Shown here one piece after another: positions 29,202 to 38,719 of a stretch of DNA of 64,000 nt. The translations under genes were made by a program, and so were the position numbers. Under the pieces are notes generated by a model. The model saw only the letters and a program-made list of their open reading frames with translations, searched no databases and had not been told where the DNA came from. This stretch comes from Peribacillus loiseleuriae. GTDB taxonomy: Bacteria; Bacillota; Bacilli; Bacillales; DSM-1321. The stretch covers positions 1,023,812 through 1,087,811 of the forward strand of contig NZ_LFZW01000001.1 in the NCBI RefSeq assembly GCF_001183985.1. Reading direction: 5' to 3'. Numbering within the stretch: position 1 is the stretch's first letter; each line of letters starts with the position of its first letter.

Positions 29202-30620
29202 ATGGAAACAAGTTATAAAGGCACAAATAAGATGATTACTGGGATTGTGTTCGGGGTTATCACATTTTGGCTTTTTGCTCAGGCGATGGTCAATGTTGTC
29301 CCAGCTGTTCAATCCGATTTGGGCATTTCGTTAGGGACACTTAATATAGCGATTAGTTTAACGGCTTTATTCTCAGGGATGTTTATCGTAGCAGCAGGTG
29401 GGTTAGCAGATAAGATTGGTCGTAAAAAAATGACGTATTTCGGGTTAATATTAAGTATTATTGGTTCCCTTTGCCTGGTTTTAGCACAAGGAGCAACTTT
29501 ACTCATCATTGGGCGGGTCATTCAAGGTTTATCTGCTGCATGTATCATGCCGGCAACAATTGCTTTAGTGAAAGCCTATTTCGAAGGTGCAGATCGGCAA
29601 CGTGCATTAAGTTTCTGGTCTATCGGATCATGGGGCGGATCAGGGGTCACTTCTTTTGCAGGTGGTGCGATTGCGACATATATGGGCTGGAGATGGATTT
29701 TTGTTTTTTCTATCGTTTTCGCTCTTCTCGCTATGTGGCTTATTAAAGATACTCCAGAAAGTAAAGAAGAATCAAAAGGTACTTTTAAATTTGATTTTGG
29801 TGGCTTATCGATTTTTATCATTACAATGCTTGCATTAAACGTTTTTATTACTTTCGGTTCAAAATTGGGCTGGACAAGTCCAACGACGATCGGTCTTTTC
29901 GCTGTTGCAATCATTGGAGCGATTGTTTTCTTCAAAGTTGAAAAGAATAAAGAAATCGTACTGATTGACTTCTCTTTATTTAAAAATAAACCATATGCGG
30001 GTGCAACATATTCTAACTTTTTATTAAACGCAGTAGCTGGAACACTTGTTGTTGCCAATACATATGTACAGGTAGGGCGAGGATTTACTGCCTTTCAATC
30101 AGGTATGTTATCTCTCGGTTATTTAGTAGCAGTACTCGCCATGATTCGGGTTGGAGAGAAAATTTTACAAAAGGTAGGCGCAAAATCACCAATGATTTGG
30201 GGAGCTATTATAACTACAGTAGGTGTAGCCATGATGGGATTAACATTCTTACCAGGTGTAACCTATACAATTGTCGTTTTTCTTGGGTTTGCTTTATTTG
30301 GTCTTGGCCTTGGAATATACGCAACACCATCTACAGATACATCTGTATCTAACGCGCCTTCTAACAAAGTCGGTGAGGCTGCCGGGATCTACAAAATGGC
30401 AAGTTCGCTTGGTGGAGCGTTCGGTGTAGCGATTTCAGCCAGTGTTTACAGTTCTATTGCTGCAAATAGCAGTGTAAACACTGCGGCAACAGCAGGGATT
30501 ATCGTCAACGTAATATTCGGTATACTTTCCATCATTTCTATTGTTGTAATGGTTCCAAGTAATGCTGGAAAAACATCCAATGAGCCATCATCGAGACTAA
30601 GACCAAATCCTAGTCATTAA
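29202..30620 (+). CDS. MFS transporter, DHA2/QacA-like
   Basis: About 472 aa, some 12-14 membrane helices. The MFS motif A appears as GGLADKIGRKKMTYFG (about residues 67-82), followed by motif B-like LIIGRVIQGLSAACIMPATI. The closest resemblance is to the 14-helix drug exporters, but catabolic roles exist. ATG at 29202 follows TGGAGG. It is 200 bp upstream of two M20 amidohydrolase genes on the same strand, so it could move their substrate or product. Confidence 0.85.
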   Translation: METSYKGTNKMITGIVFGVITFWLFAQAMVNVVPAVQSDLGISLGTLNIAISLTALFSGMFIVAAGGLADKIGRKKMTYFGLILSIIGSLCLVLAQGATLLIIGRVIQGLSAACIMPATIALVKAYFEGADRQRALSFWSIGSWGGSGVTSFAGGAIATYMGWRWIFVFSIVFALLAMWLIKDTPESKEESKGTFKFDFGGLSIFIITMLALNVFITFGSKLGWTSPTTIGLFAVAIIGAIVFFKVEKNKEIVLIDFSLFKNKPYAGATYSNFLLNAVAGTLVVANTYVQVGRGFTAFQSGMLSLGYLVAVLAMIRVGEKILQKVGAKSPMIWGAIITTVGVAMMGLTFLPGVTYTIVVFLGFALFGLGLGIYATPSTDTSVSNAPSNKVGEAAGIYKMASSLGGAFGVAISASVYSSIAANSSVNTAATAGIIVNVIFGILSIISIVVMVPSNAGKTSNEPSSRLRPNPSH

Positions 30621-30740
30621 AGAAAAGCGTTAGAGGGGGCTTCTTCCCAATGTTTGATATGTATCCTTTTAAGGGGTGGGATGGAAAGATTACTTCATTG
30701 CAAGTAAAGAGGAAATACAGGAAAATGATTTGATTGGCAT

Positions 30741-30793
30741 TTTTATCCTGCATTAACGGTCAGTAATCCCCACTGATTGAAGTTTCACTTTAT
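30741..30793. repeat. Dispersed repeat, copy C (short form)
   Basis: CCTGCATTAACGGTCAGTAA, then TCCCCACT joined to GATTGAAGTTTCACTTTA. It ends 10 bp before the ribosome-binding site of the M20 gene. Confidence 0.7.
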
Positions 30794-30818
30794 TTAATTG
30801 ACAAGGGAGATGGATATA

Positions 30819-32012
30819 ATGCGAAGCGAGTTAATGGATTTGCTAGAAGCGCGTAAAGAGGAAATGATTCAAATTCGTCGCTATTTACATGAAAACCCTG
30901 AATTATCTTTTAAGGAAGAAAAAACAGCACAATATATTGTTGATTTTTATAAGGGAAAAGATGTGGATATTCAAACAAATGTCGGTAATGGGTATGGAAT
31001 CATCGTAACGATTAAAGGTGGAAAACGAGGAAGAACAATTGGATTACGGGCCGATTTTGATGCGTTACCTATTGTTGAGGAAACGGATGTTCCATTTAAA
31101 TCGAAAAACGAAGGAGTCATGCATGCATGTGGGCATGATGGACATACGGCATACTTATTAGTGTTAGCAGATTGTTTCATTCAATTAAAAGATTCTCTTG
31201 CAGGCACGATTAAAATCATTCATCAACATGCGGAAGAGGTTCCGCCAGGTGGAGCAAAAAGTATTGTTGAATCCGGCCTACTTGATGACTTAGATGAGGT
31301 TTACGGAATTCACTTATTCCCAACTAGTCCAGCGGGTAGTGTCGGATATCGTAGTGGATATGCAATGGCAGGAAGAACGTATTTCAATTTAGGGATTCAA
31401 GGTGTGGGCGGACATGGTTCCTCGCCTCATTTGGCTAACGATGTCATTGTGGCTGCTGCTCATTTTGTGACAGCTGTTCAAACAGTGATCAGTCGTCGAT
31501 TAAATCCATTTGAGGTTGGTGTTATCACGATTGGATCTTTTGACGGAAAAGGTACTTTCAATGTGATTAAAGATCGTGTTGAACTTGAAGGGGACGTTCG
31601 TTATATGACGAAGGAAACGCAAAATTTAATCGATCAAGAAATCCATCGAATGGTAAAAGGAATTGAAGCGGAATTCGATGTGGAATGTGAGCTCACGTAT
31701 ACAGCAGATTATCCGCCATTATACAATAATCCTGAATTGACAACTAAAGTTGTTCAAAGTCTTGAAAGCCTGAAAGATCATGATCCAGATATTAATAACG
31801 TTTATCAGTTCGATATGCTTTCTGGCTCAGAAGACTTTGCGTACTATCTAGAAAAATTCCCTGGTACATTTTTCTACATTGGTTGTAAACCTAAGGGGGT
31901 AGAGAAAGCCTATTTCAATCATCATCCAAAATTCGATATCGATGAAGATGCCCTTCTTGTAGCGGCAAAATCAGTCGCTCAAGTAGTTTGTAGTTATTCT
32001 GATAAAGAATAA
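30819..32012 (+). CDS. M20D-family amidohydrolase, paralogue 1
   Basis: 397 aa zinc-dependent aminoacylase/carboxypeptidase-like enzyme. Metal-binding motifs: HACGHDGHTA (about residues 99-108), the catalytic pair in HQHAEEVPPGGAKS, a His in VYGIHLFP, and HHPKFDIDE near the C-terminus. The family (AbgB, HipO, IlvE-like hydrolases) cleaves N-acyl or peptide bonds. ATG at 30819 is chosen, spaced from AAGGGAG. It is followed by a close paralogue 106 bp downstream. Confidence 0.88.
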   Translation: MRSELMDLLEARKEEMIQIRRYLHENPELSFKEEKTAQYIVDFYKGKDVDIQTNVGNGYGIIVTIKGGKRGRTIGLRADFDALPIVEETDVPFKSKNEGVMHACGHDGHTAYLLVLADCFIQLKDSLAGTIKIIHQHAEEVPPGGAKSIVESGLLDDLDEVYGIHLFPTSPAGSVGYRSGYAMAGRTYFNLGIQGVGGHGSSPHLANDVIVAAAHFVTAVQTVISRRLNPFEVGVITIGSFDGKGTFNVIKDRVELEGDVRYMTKETQNLIDQEIHRMVKGIEAEFDVECELTYTADYPPLYNNPELTTKVVQSLESLKDHDPDINNVYQFDMLSGSEDFAYYLEKFPGTFFYIGCKPKGVEKAYFNHHPKFDIDEDALLVAAKSVAQVVCSYSDKE

Positions 32013-32118
32013 GTTATTGAGTTTAATTTAGATATTTATTTTTTGTCTAATGTTTGACTCATTTAATGGTGATACATCGTTTCTGAATAAAATAATCATG
32101 ATTAGGGAGGGTATTATT

Positions 32119-33306
32119 GTGAGAAAACAATTAATGGACATGTTAGAAGCACGTAAAGATGAAATCATTCAAATTCGCCGTTATTTACACGAAAATCCAG
32201 AGTTGTCTTTTAAAGAAGAAAAAACGGCTCAATATATTGCCAATTTTTACAATGGAAAAGCTGTTGAGATTCAAACAAATGTGGGGAATGGTTATGGCAT
32301 TATTGTAACGATTAAAGGTGGAAAACCAGGAAAAACAATTGGTTTACGAGCCGATTTTGATGCGTTGCCAATTGTAGAAGAAGCAGATGTTCCTTTTAAA
32401 TCGAAAAATGAAGGGGTTATGCATGCGTGTGGACATGATGGACATACGGCATATTTATTAGTGTTAGCTGATTGTTTAATTCAGTTAAAAGACTCAATTC
32501 CAGGAACGATTAAAATTATTCATCAACATGCGGAAGAGGTTCCACCGGGTGGAGCAAAAAGCATTGTTGAGTCTGGTTTGATTGACGACTTAGACGCAGT
32601 TTACGGCATTCATTTGTTACCAATGGGTCCAGCAGGAGTTGTAGGGTATCATGCAGGGTTTTCGTTCAATGGAAGAGCATATTTCAAATTAAAAGTTCAA
32701 GGGATAGGCGGACACGGTTCGTCGCCTCATCTGGCTAACGATGCAATTGTTGCTGGTTCATACTTTGTTACAGCCGTTCAAACCATTATTAGCCGCAGGT
32801 TAAATCCATTTGATGTGGGTGTTATTACAATCGGTTCTTTTGATGGAAAAGGTACTTTCAACGTTATTAAAGACAGTGTCGAACTGGAAGGTGATATTCG
32901 TTATATGACTGTAGAAACAAAGGAAAAGATTGAGAAAGAAGTCCGTCGTCTTGTAAAAGGACTTGAAGAAGAGTTTGGTGTGACATGTGAGCTAACATAT
33001 GAATCGGATTATCCACCTTTATACAATGACCCTGAACTTACAGAACAGGTTGCAGCAAGTTTACGAAGCATGAATGAAAAAGAGATTAAAGAAGTGAAGG
33101 AATTCCCGGCAATGCCACCATCAGAAGACTTTGCTTACTATGCAGAAAAATTTCCTGCTTGCTTCTTTTACATCGCATGTACTCCAAAAGGTGTAGAAAA
33201 ATCGTATTTCAATCATCATCCCAAATTTGATATTGACGAAGATTCCCTTCTTGTAGCTGCTAAATCAGTTGGACAAGTTGTTTGTAGCTATTATGGATTG
33301 GACTAA
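32119..33306 (+). CDS. M20D-family amidohydrolase, paralogue 2
   Basis: 395 aa, a tandem duplicate of the preceding gene; long blocks are identical (EARKxExIQIRRYLHENPEL, HACGHDGHTAYLLVLADC) and the metal ligands are all kept. The GTG start at 32119 follows AGGGAGGG. Differences concentrate in the dimerisation/substrate region (for example GPAGVVGYHAGFSFNGRAY against TSPAGSVGYRSGYAMAGRTY) and in the middle-to-C-terminal part, which suggests a changed substrate. Confidence 0.88.
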   Translation: MRKQLMDMLEARKDEIIQIRRYLHENPELSFKEEKTAQYIANFYNGKAVEIQTNVGNGYGIIVTIKGGKPGKTIGLRADFDALPIVEEADVPFKSKNEGVMHACGHDGHTAYLLVLADCLIQLKDSIPGTIKIIHQHAEEVPPGGAKSIVESGLIDDLDAVYGIHLLPMGPAGVVGYHAGFSFNGRAYFKLKVQGIGGHGSSPHLANDAIVAGSYFVTAVQTIISRRLNPFDVGVITIGSFDGKGTFNVIKDSVELEGDIRYMTVETKEKIEKEVRRLVKGLEEEFGVTCELTYESDYPPLYNDPELTEQVAASLRSMNEKEIKEVKEFPAMPPSEDFAYYAEKFPACFFYIACTPKGVEKSYFNHHPKFDIDEDSLLVAAKSVGQVVCSYYGLD

Positions 33307-33324
33307 GATGAAAAAGTAGGGAAA

Positions 33325-33358
33325 ATCTTATCATCCGTGGGTGGTAAGGTTTTTTTGT
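33325..33358 (+). terminator. Terminator of the M20 gene pair
   Basis: CTTATCATCC / GGTGGTAAG stem with G-U pairs and a TTTTTTT tail, 20 nt after the stop. Confidence 0.75.
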
Positions 33359-33506
33359 TTTATATAAATTTATGGTTACAAATAGAAAAATAATGAATAG
33401 TAGTTATTAATTATGACCTTTTTAGAAAATAAGTAATGAGTCTTCTAAATTTATGTATAATTGAATATGTATGTTGTTAGTGGCATAAGTAAAGGAGGGC
33501 ACAACT

Positions 33507-34055
33507 ATGGTTGAAAACCCAGCAGGTTTTTGGGTGCGGTTTGGCGCAAAGGTAATTGATGCACTTATTTTTATTGTACTTGGATTAATATTAGGAGCAA
33601 TTTTTTCGGATGGGACTTCTGAATGGGTGAGCAATATTATCTCATTTTTATATGCTTTATTACTTCCTATCTTTTGGTATGGTTATACAGTCGGGAAAAA
33701 GGCGCTGAGTGTTCGGATTGTAAAGCTTGATGGAAGTCAGGTTACGTTCTGGACAATGATTAAGCGTAATGTCATTGCATGGATAGTATATGGACTGCCT
33801 TCGATTCTAGGTTTTATCGGATTTATTGTAATATTCGGTGTTTCCGGATTAGATGTATTCATGAGTGAAGATTTGATGTCTGATGAAGTACTTGGCGAAC
33901 TATTTAAAGGGTTTGCTTGGCTGATGATTGGCCTTATACTATCAGGTGTTCTCTATGTAATTAGTGCTTTTATGATTGGCCTACGAGAAGATAAGCGTGC
34001 GATTCACGACTTAATTGCCGGAACATATGTAACGAAAAATAAGCCAAATTTATAG
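33507..34055 (+). CDS. RDD-family membrane protein
   Basis: 182 aa with three or four membrane helices. The family's Arg-Asp-Asp pattern is approximated by FWVRFGAKVIDALIF at the N-terminus, and the C-terminus has the usual DKRAIHDLIAGTYV. The role is not known; some RDD proteins affect ion homeostasis. ATG follows AAAGGAGGG. Confidence 0.85.
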   Translation: MVENPAGFWVRFGAKVIDALIFIVLGLILGAIFSDGTSEWVSNIISFLYALLLPIFWYGYTVGKKALSVRIVKLDGSQVTFWTMIKRNVIAWIVYGLPSILGFIGFIVIFGVSGLDVFMSEDLMSDEVLGELFKGFAWLMIGLILSGVLYVISAFMIGLREDKRAIHDLIAGTYVTKNKPNL

Positions 34056-34056
34056 T

Positions 34057-34182
34057 AGAGGAAATCCCAAAATGATCTGACCTCGCACTCTATACACAGT
34101 ATATAGTAGTAGAATACTAACCATATACTGTAGATAGTAGTTGCGGGGTCTGACCCTTTCGTTATGGAACAGCCTCTTTTTT
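34057..34182. repeat. Palindromic element inside a convergent terminator (copy 1)
   Basis: TCTGACCTCGCA (34076-34087) pairs with TGCGGGGTCTGA (34142-34153); inside, ACAGTATAT pairs with ATATACTGT. Outer arms AGAGG (34057-34061) and CCTCT (34173-34177), with a T-run, look like a terminator that surrounds the element. A related element lies at 61864-61986. It separates the convergent RDD and mpg genes. Confidence 0.65.
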
Positions 34183-34194
34183 AGTCAGATATAA

Positions 34195-34785
34195 TTATTT
34201 GGAGACATACGAATTCCCTGTAATCCAGAAACGCCATGGATAATCCTTTGCTTCACCGCTGTTCCCAATACCAATTCTGGGACCGATGGAGATATGTTCA
34301 GGGATAATACCAGATGTGATATAAATCGGCGGCTTTGTATAGCTCGATCCGTAGTCCTGCATCGTAATGCCGAGTGCCTTCGTTAATTTTCCAGGCCCAT
34401 TTGTCAACTTCTTCACATCTTGTAAACTGCGTCTTTGTTGCATCCGTTCAATCCCTTCAACAGGCTCCACAGCTCGAATGAGGATGGCTTCGGGTTTATC
34501 AACCCCACCGCTCGTGACATTGACCAATGTATGAGTATGCATTTGATAAGTATATACTAGCCCTGATCGCCCAAACATAATTTCTGTCCGTTTCGTTCGC
34601 CGATTGCCAAAACTATGGGCGGCACGATCTTCAGGTCCCATATAAGCTTCAGTTTCCACGATGTACCCTGAACAAATGCTTTCGGGCGTTTCTTTTACCA
34701 ACAAACAGCCTAGCAAAGATTGCGCAAGATTCAATGTTGGTTTTTCAAAAAAGTCAATCGATAAAGGTGTATGAAAGTTAGTCAT
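34195..34785 (-). CDS. DNA-3-methyladenine glycosylase (AAG/MPG family)
   Basis: 196 aa base-excision repair enzyme that removes alkylated purines. The catalytic glutamate is in YIVETEAYMGPEDRAAHS (near residue 47), and the intercalating tyrosine region is GRSGLVYTYQMHTHTLVNV. C-terminal PWRFWITGNSYVS is typical. ATG at 34785 follows GGAGGG. Confidence 0.93.
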   Translation of the reverse strand: MTNFHTPLSIDFFEKPTLNLAQSLLGCLLVKETPESICSGYIVETEAYMGPEDRAAHSFGNRRTKRTEIMFGRSGLVYTYQMHTHTLVNVTSGGVDKPEAILIRAVEPVEGIERMQQRRSLQDVKKLTNGPGKLTKALGITMQDYGSSYTKPPIYITSGIIPEHISIGPRIGIGNSGEAKDYPWRFWITGNSYVSK

Positions 34786-34932
34786 ATGTAGCCCTCCACT
34801 GTTTTTGTGATTTTTGAAACAATATGTTTTGTAATAGTAAGTACTTTTTATGAAAATAACCTATTCGCTAAATAATGGCATAGTTCGTAAAGGTCATCTT
34901 AGAATAGAATAAACAAATAGGATGTGTCTTAC

Positions 34933-35742
34933 ATGGATAAACAAATAGGATTTGTTGGCTGCGGAAAAATGGGACAGGCCATGGTTGAAGGAATGATCAC
35001 GGCTGGTGTTGTGTCAGCTGATTCAATCAAAGTAAGTACAAGTTCGGCAACTACGTTATTAAAGGTAACCGAAAAGCTTCGCGTTCAAGGATCACTAAAT
35101 AACAAGGATATTGCCCGATTTGCAGATTTTTTATTCTTAGCCGTCGAACCTTCGAATTACGAGAAAGTCATAGATGAAATCAAAAATGATGTGAAAGAAG
35201 ATGTTGTGATTATTATGATCGCCGCGGGTATTTCTATTCAAACTGTGACGGCAGCTTTTGGACGGACAGTTAAGGTAGTCCGGACGATGCCAAATACGCC
35301 ATCTTTAGTTGGAGAAGGAATGACAGCTTTTGCTATTAATGAGTTAATAACTGAAGAAGATTTGGCGAATGTAGAAGAAATATTGAATGCGTTTGGGAAA
35401 ACAGAACTACTTAAGGAAGGACTAATGGATGCTGTGCCTGCTATTAGTGGTTCTTCTCCTGCTTACGTGTATATGTTTATTGAGGCATTGGCTGATGGAG
35501 GAGTAAGGGATGGTATTCCGAGAAAACAAGCGTATAAAATGGCCGCTCAAGCAGTTCTCGGAGCTGCAAAAATGGTTCTTGAAACAGAGGAGCATCCGGG
35601 TAGTTTAAAGGATAATGTATGTACTCCAGGGGGATCGACCATTCGAGCGGTAGCTGCCTTGGAAGAAAGCAATTTCAGAGCATCAATCTTGAATGCCATG
35701 AAAGCATGCACTCGAAAAAGTAAAGGATTAGAGGAAGTATGA
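34933..35742 (+). CDS. proC: Pyrroline-5-carboxylate reductase
   Basis: 269 aa, last step of proline synthesis (P5C to proline with NAD(P)H). Rossmann start IGFVGCGKMGQAM; conserved RTMPNTPSLVGEGMTAF; C-terminal helical signature DNVCTPGGSTIRAVAALEE, in which D-x-V-x-S/T-P-G-G-T is expected. ATG at 34933 is chosen; the GTG at 34924 sits on the AGGA. A 17-nt direct repeat spans the start region (34909-34925 and 34937-34953). Confidence 0.94.
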   Translation: MDKQIGFVGCGKMGQAMVEGMITAGVVSADSIKVSTSSATTLLKVTEKLRVQGSLNNKDIARFADFLFLAVEPSNYEKVIDEIKNDVKEDVVIIMIAAGISIQTVTAAFGRTVKVVRTMPNTPSLVGEGMTAFAINELITEEDLANVEEILNAFGKTELLKEGLMDAVPAISGSSPAYVYMFIEALADGGVRDGIPRKQAYKMAAQAVLGAAKMVLETEEHPGSLKDNVCTPGGSTIRAVAALEESNFRASILNAMKACTRKSKGLEEV

Positions 35743-35751
35743 GAATGGAAG

Positions 35752-35779
35752 AAAAGCCAGTTACGATTGGCTTTTTTTG
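35752..35779 (+). terminator. Terminator of proC
   Basis: AAAGCCA / TTGGCTTT stem, T-run, 10 nt after the stop. The remaining stretch to 36118 holds no gene that I can see. Confidence 0.85.
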
Positions 35780-36118
35780 TTGTTTAGCGAACTATGAAAC
35801 GATTTATTTGGATCACTAAATTTGTTTGTCCGCTGGTCGCTTTTAGGGGATTAGAAATCAGCTCACGGCTGATATATTGTAAGAAACAGCTAATATATGC
35901 AAGATAGTCTAGTACTTTGAGGGGGTCGATTGGATGAATCACTTCATAATGCAAGCAAAGGCTGTATAATTTAATGGAAAATAGAAGAAATAATCTATTT
36001 CTGTTTATCTCATCTAAAAGGATCGTGATTTTCAGAATAGAGGGATGAATATATTTAATTTTCGGACAATTTGAATTAAGATTAAGAAGGAGAATAAACA
36101 AAGAAGGGGAGAGACAAT

Positions 36119-37495
36119 ATGGTAGATTACGTGAAAGAGCTGAAAAGTCTATTAGCAGAGGACCGGGTAACGATTAATCAAACGATTTTGGAGCAGCACA
36201 GCCGGGATGAGTCCTATCATACTCCGCGTTTGCCGGATGTCGTGGCTTTTCCGGAAAATAAAGAAGAAGTGAGTGCATTATTAAAATTTGCCAACGAACA
36301 AGAAATCCCTGTTGTTCCGTTTGGACTCGGTACAAGTTTGGAAGGGAATGCAATTCCTTATAGCGGCGGCATCTCCTTGGATATGTCGCTGATGAACAAA
36401 GTGATTGAAGTACGAGAAAAGGATTTTTTAGTCAAAGTTCAGCCAGGTGTTACACGAACACAGCTCAACAAGACGCTAAAACAATATGGACTGTTCTTTT
36501 CGGTTGACCCGGGTGCAGATGCTACCCTTGGCGGGATGGCTGCGACAAATGCTAGTGGAACAACTGCGGTTAGATACGGGATCATGCGGGATCAAGTTCG
36601 TGACCTTGAAGTGGTGTTAGCCAATGGGGAAATCATCCATACCGGAAGCCTAGCAACGAAGTCTTCGTCAGGACTGCACTTGAACGGGTTGTTTGTTGGT
36701 TCGGAAGGGACCCTAGGCGTATTCACTGAACTGATTCTTAAGGTATATGGAATTCCTGAAGAAATCGTCGCAGGAAGAGCCTCATTTCCTACTGTTCAGC
36801 AAGCGGTTTCAGCCGTGAATGGCATTATGTCTGCGGGCATTCCAATTGCAAGAATCGAACTGGTGGATGCGCGCTCAATTACACAAGTGAATACCTATAT
36901 GAACAAGTCTTATGAAGAAAAACCGACTTTATTCCTTGAATTTCACGGCAACGCAGCAGGCTTAGCCCAAGATGTAGAGTTTGCAAAGGACATTGTTCGT
37001 GATTTTGGCTGTGAGAATATTACGTTTGAAACCGACTCCATCGCTAGAAATGAATTATGGGAAGCACGGCATAAACTTGCATATGCTTTAATTCATAGCT
37101 CGCCTGGGAAGAAGCTTATGTCTACTGATGTCAGTGTTCCTCTTCATGAATTATCGGAGGCGATTTTGAACACTCGAGAAAAAATTGACCTCTCGAAAGT
37201 AGAAGGAGCTATTGCAGGTCATGTTGGCGATGGCAACTATCATGTGCTCTTTATGTTGGATTTGACGGATCCAATTGAAGTAGCTGAAGCGATGCGGTTA
37301 AATGCAGAAATCGTCGACTATGCACTTAGTCGTGGGGGAACATGTACAGGTGAACACGGGGTCGGAATTGGCAAAAGGATTTACCAACGTCGCGAACATG
37401 GAAATGCGTATGATGTCATGGTATCGATTAAGCAAGTTTTAGATCCAAAAGGAATATTAAATCCAGGGAAAATATTTTTGGACGAAACGGAATAA
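36119..37495 (+). CDS. FAD-linked oxidase, glycolate/D-lactate dehydrogenase type
   Basis: 458 aa GlcD-like protein. The FAD-binding (PCMH) domain lies at residues about 38-215 with VPFGLGTSLEGNA and DPGADATLGGMAATNASGTT; the C-terminal FAD-oxidase domain ends with GGTCTGEHGVGIGKR and the usual LDPKGILNPGKIF. It oxidises 2-hydroxy acids; which one cannot be told. No GlcE/GlcF partners are adjacent. ATG follows GGGGAGAG. Confidence 0.9.
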   Translation: MVDYVKELKSLLAEDRVTINQTILEQHSRDESYHTPRLPDVVAFPENKEEVSALLKFANEQEIPVVPFGLGTSLEGNAIPYSGGISLDMSLMNKVIEVREKDFLVKVQPGVTRTQLNKTLKQYGLFFSVDPGADATLGGMAATNASGTTAVRYGIMRDQVRDLEVVLANGEIIHTGSLATKSSSGLHLNGLFVGSEGTLGVFTELILKVYGIPEEIVAGRASFPTVQQAVSAVNGIMSAGIPIARIELVDARSITQVNTYMNKSYEEKPTLFLEFHGNAAGLAQDVEFAKDIVRDFGCENITFETDSIARNELWEARHKLAYALIHSSPGKKLMSTDVSVPLHELSEAILNTREKIDLSKVEGAIAGHVGDGNYHVLFMLDLTDPIEVAEAMRLNAEIVDYALSRGGTCTGEHGVGIGKRIYQRREHGNAYDVMVSIKQVLDPKGILNPGKIFLDETE

Positions 37496-37674
37496 ATCAA
37501 TTCGTTTTCCAATTATCAAGGGGGCTTAAAGTGAGGGTGAACATTACCTGCTGTATAACATTTGTGACACCCTTTTTGTACGTTGTTTCTCGTCCTATTC
37601 ATAAATATCTCTGATATAGGATAAGGTAGAATAGATGCGTTCAATCTTATTCATGATAGGAGCGAGAAAGATTC

Positions 37675-38433
37675 ATGCACGTTGAATTTATGCAACTTGA
37701 TCACCGACCTTTTTCTTTGCCTTCGTCACCTTGGTTGCTGAGCCAGGTGTGGGAGGACTTATTATTTATGCATTACCCAATAGCCCCGAATGTTTTAAGA
37801 AATTACGTACCACGTGAACTTGAACTGGATGTTTATCAAAATAAGGCATGGATGACTATCATTCCATTTAGGGTCACAAAAATGAAGGGAAGGGGATTTC
37901 CACCTCTTCCGTTGTTGAATGCATATCTGGAGTTAAACGTCCGAACCTATGTGACGTATAAAGGCATCCCAGGTATCTATTTTTTTAGCCTGGATGCGAA
38001 CCATCCCCTCTTTGTGATTGGGGCAAGGATCTCAGTAGGGCTTCCCTACAAACATGCTCAAATGAAATTTCAACAACTGAATAATGGTTTTCAATTTAAG
38101 AGTGAAAGGCACCTAGATAAAAGCATCTCTGAAAAAATTGATCTCACCTATAAACCGGGAGATGTATTGTTTGAAACACTGCCAGGGTCTTTAGATCACT
38201 GGCTATTAGAGCGATATTGCATGTATTCGTTTCAGGGAAAAAAACTATTAAGAGGAGACATCCATCATGATAAATGGAAGGTTTCGAAAGCTAAAGTAAC
38301 CACTTTAATCAACACTATGGCCTCCTTTTTGCCAGTAGATAATATTGCGAAAATCCCTAGTTTGCTACATTACTCAAACCGAAGAAGGGTTTTCATCTAT
38401 CCGCCAAAAAAAGTAGGAGAGAGAATGAAGTAG
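37675..38433 (+). CDS. YqjF-family protein (DUF2071)
   Basis: 252 aa. DUF2071 acetoacetate decarboxylase-like fold: LFMHYPIAPNVLRNYVPREL near the N-terminus, AWMTIIPFRVTKMKGRGFP and GIYFFSLDANHPLFV in the middle. The biochemical role is unknown. ATG at 37675 follows AGGAGCGAG. No terminator was recognised behind it. Confidence 0.88.
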   Translation: MHVEFMQLDHRPFSLPSSPWLLSQVWEDLLFMHYPIAPNVLRNYVPRELELDVYQNKAWMTIIPFRVTKMKGRGFPPLPLLNAYLELNVRTYVTYKGIPGIYFFSLDANHPLFVIGARISVGLPYKHAQMKFQQLNNGFQFKSERHLDKSISEKIDLTYKPGDVLFETLPGSLDHWLLERYCMYSFQGKKLLRGDIHHDKWKVSKAKVTTLINTMASFLPVDNIAKIPSLLHYSNRRRVFIYPPKKVGERMK

Positions 38434-38607
38434 GTTAAAGGAGTAAAAAAAAGAGGGGAGTTAGTAGTAACAGCCAAGCGAACATAAACTGATGTCTCGC
38501 TATATAGAATCCAACAAGGGGAAACATAAAAGAAGAAAGTCTCCACTTAATAAAACGAATAGGGAAGCTTCCTTTTACGCTTGCTTGCACATTACTTGTA
38601 AAATTGT

Positions 38608-38719
38608 TTATCCCGCATTAACGGGCAGTAAGCCCCCACTTCAAGGCTTAGAGGAATCGAAGAAGCGTAGTAGGTGGGGGGCAACTGCCTGTAAAAGCCT
38701 GATTGAAGTTTCACTTTAT
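38608..38719. repeat. Dispersed repeat, copy D (full-length)
   Basis: About 112 bp that fold into one long hairpin: ACGGGCAGT-AA-GCCCCCAC pairs with GGTGGGGGGC-AA-CTGCCTGT, separated by the loop region CTTCAAGGCTTAGAGGAATC and a few more bases, and followed by GATTGAAGTTTCACTTTA. It overlaps the last codon of the minus-strand DUF2935 gene. Shorter or diverged copies lie at 17703, 20938, 28931, 30741 and 62391. Confidence 0.8.

Noticed and set aside
29576-30058. A 160-codon antisense frame inside the MFS gene
   Set aside because: It is the shadow of a clear membrane-transporter gene and has no binding site or family match.
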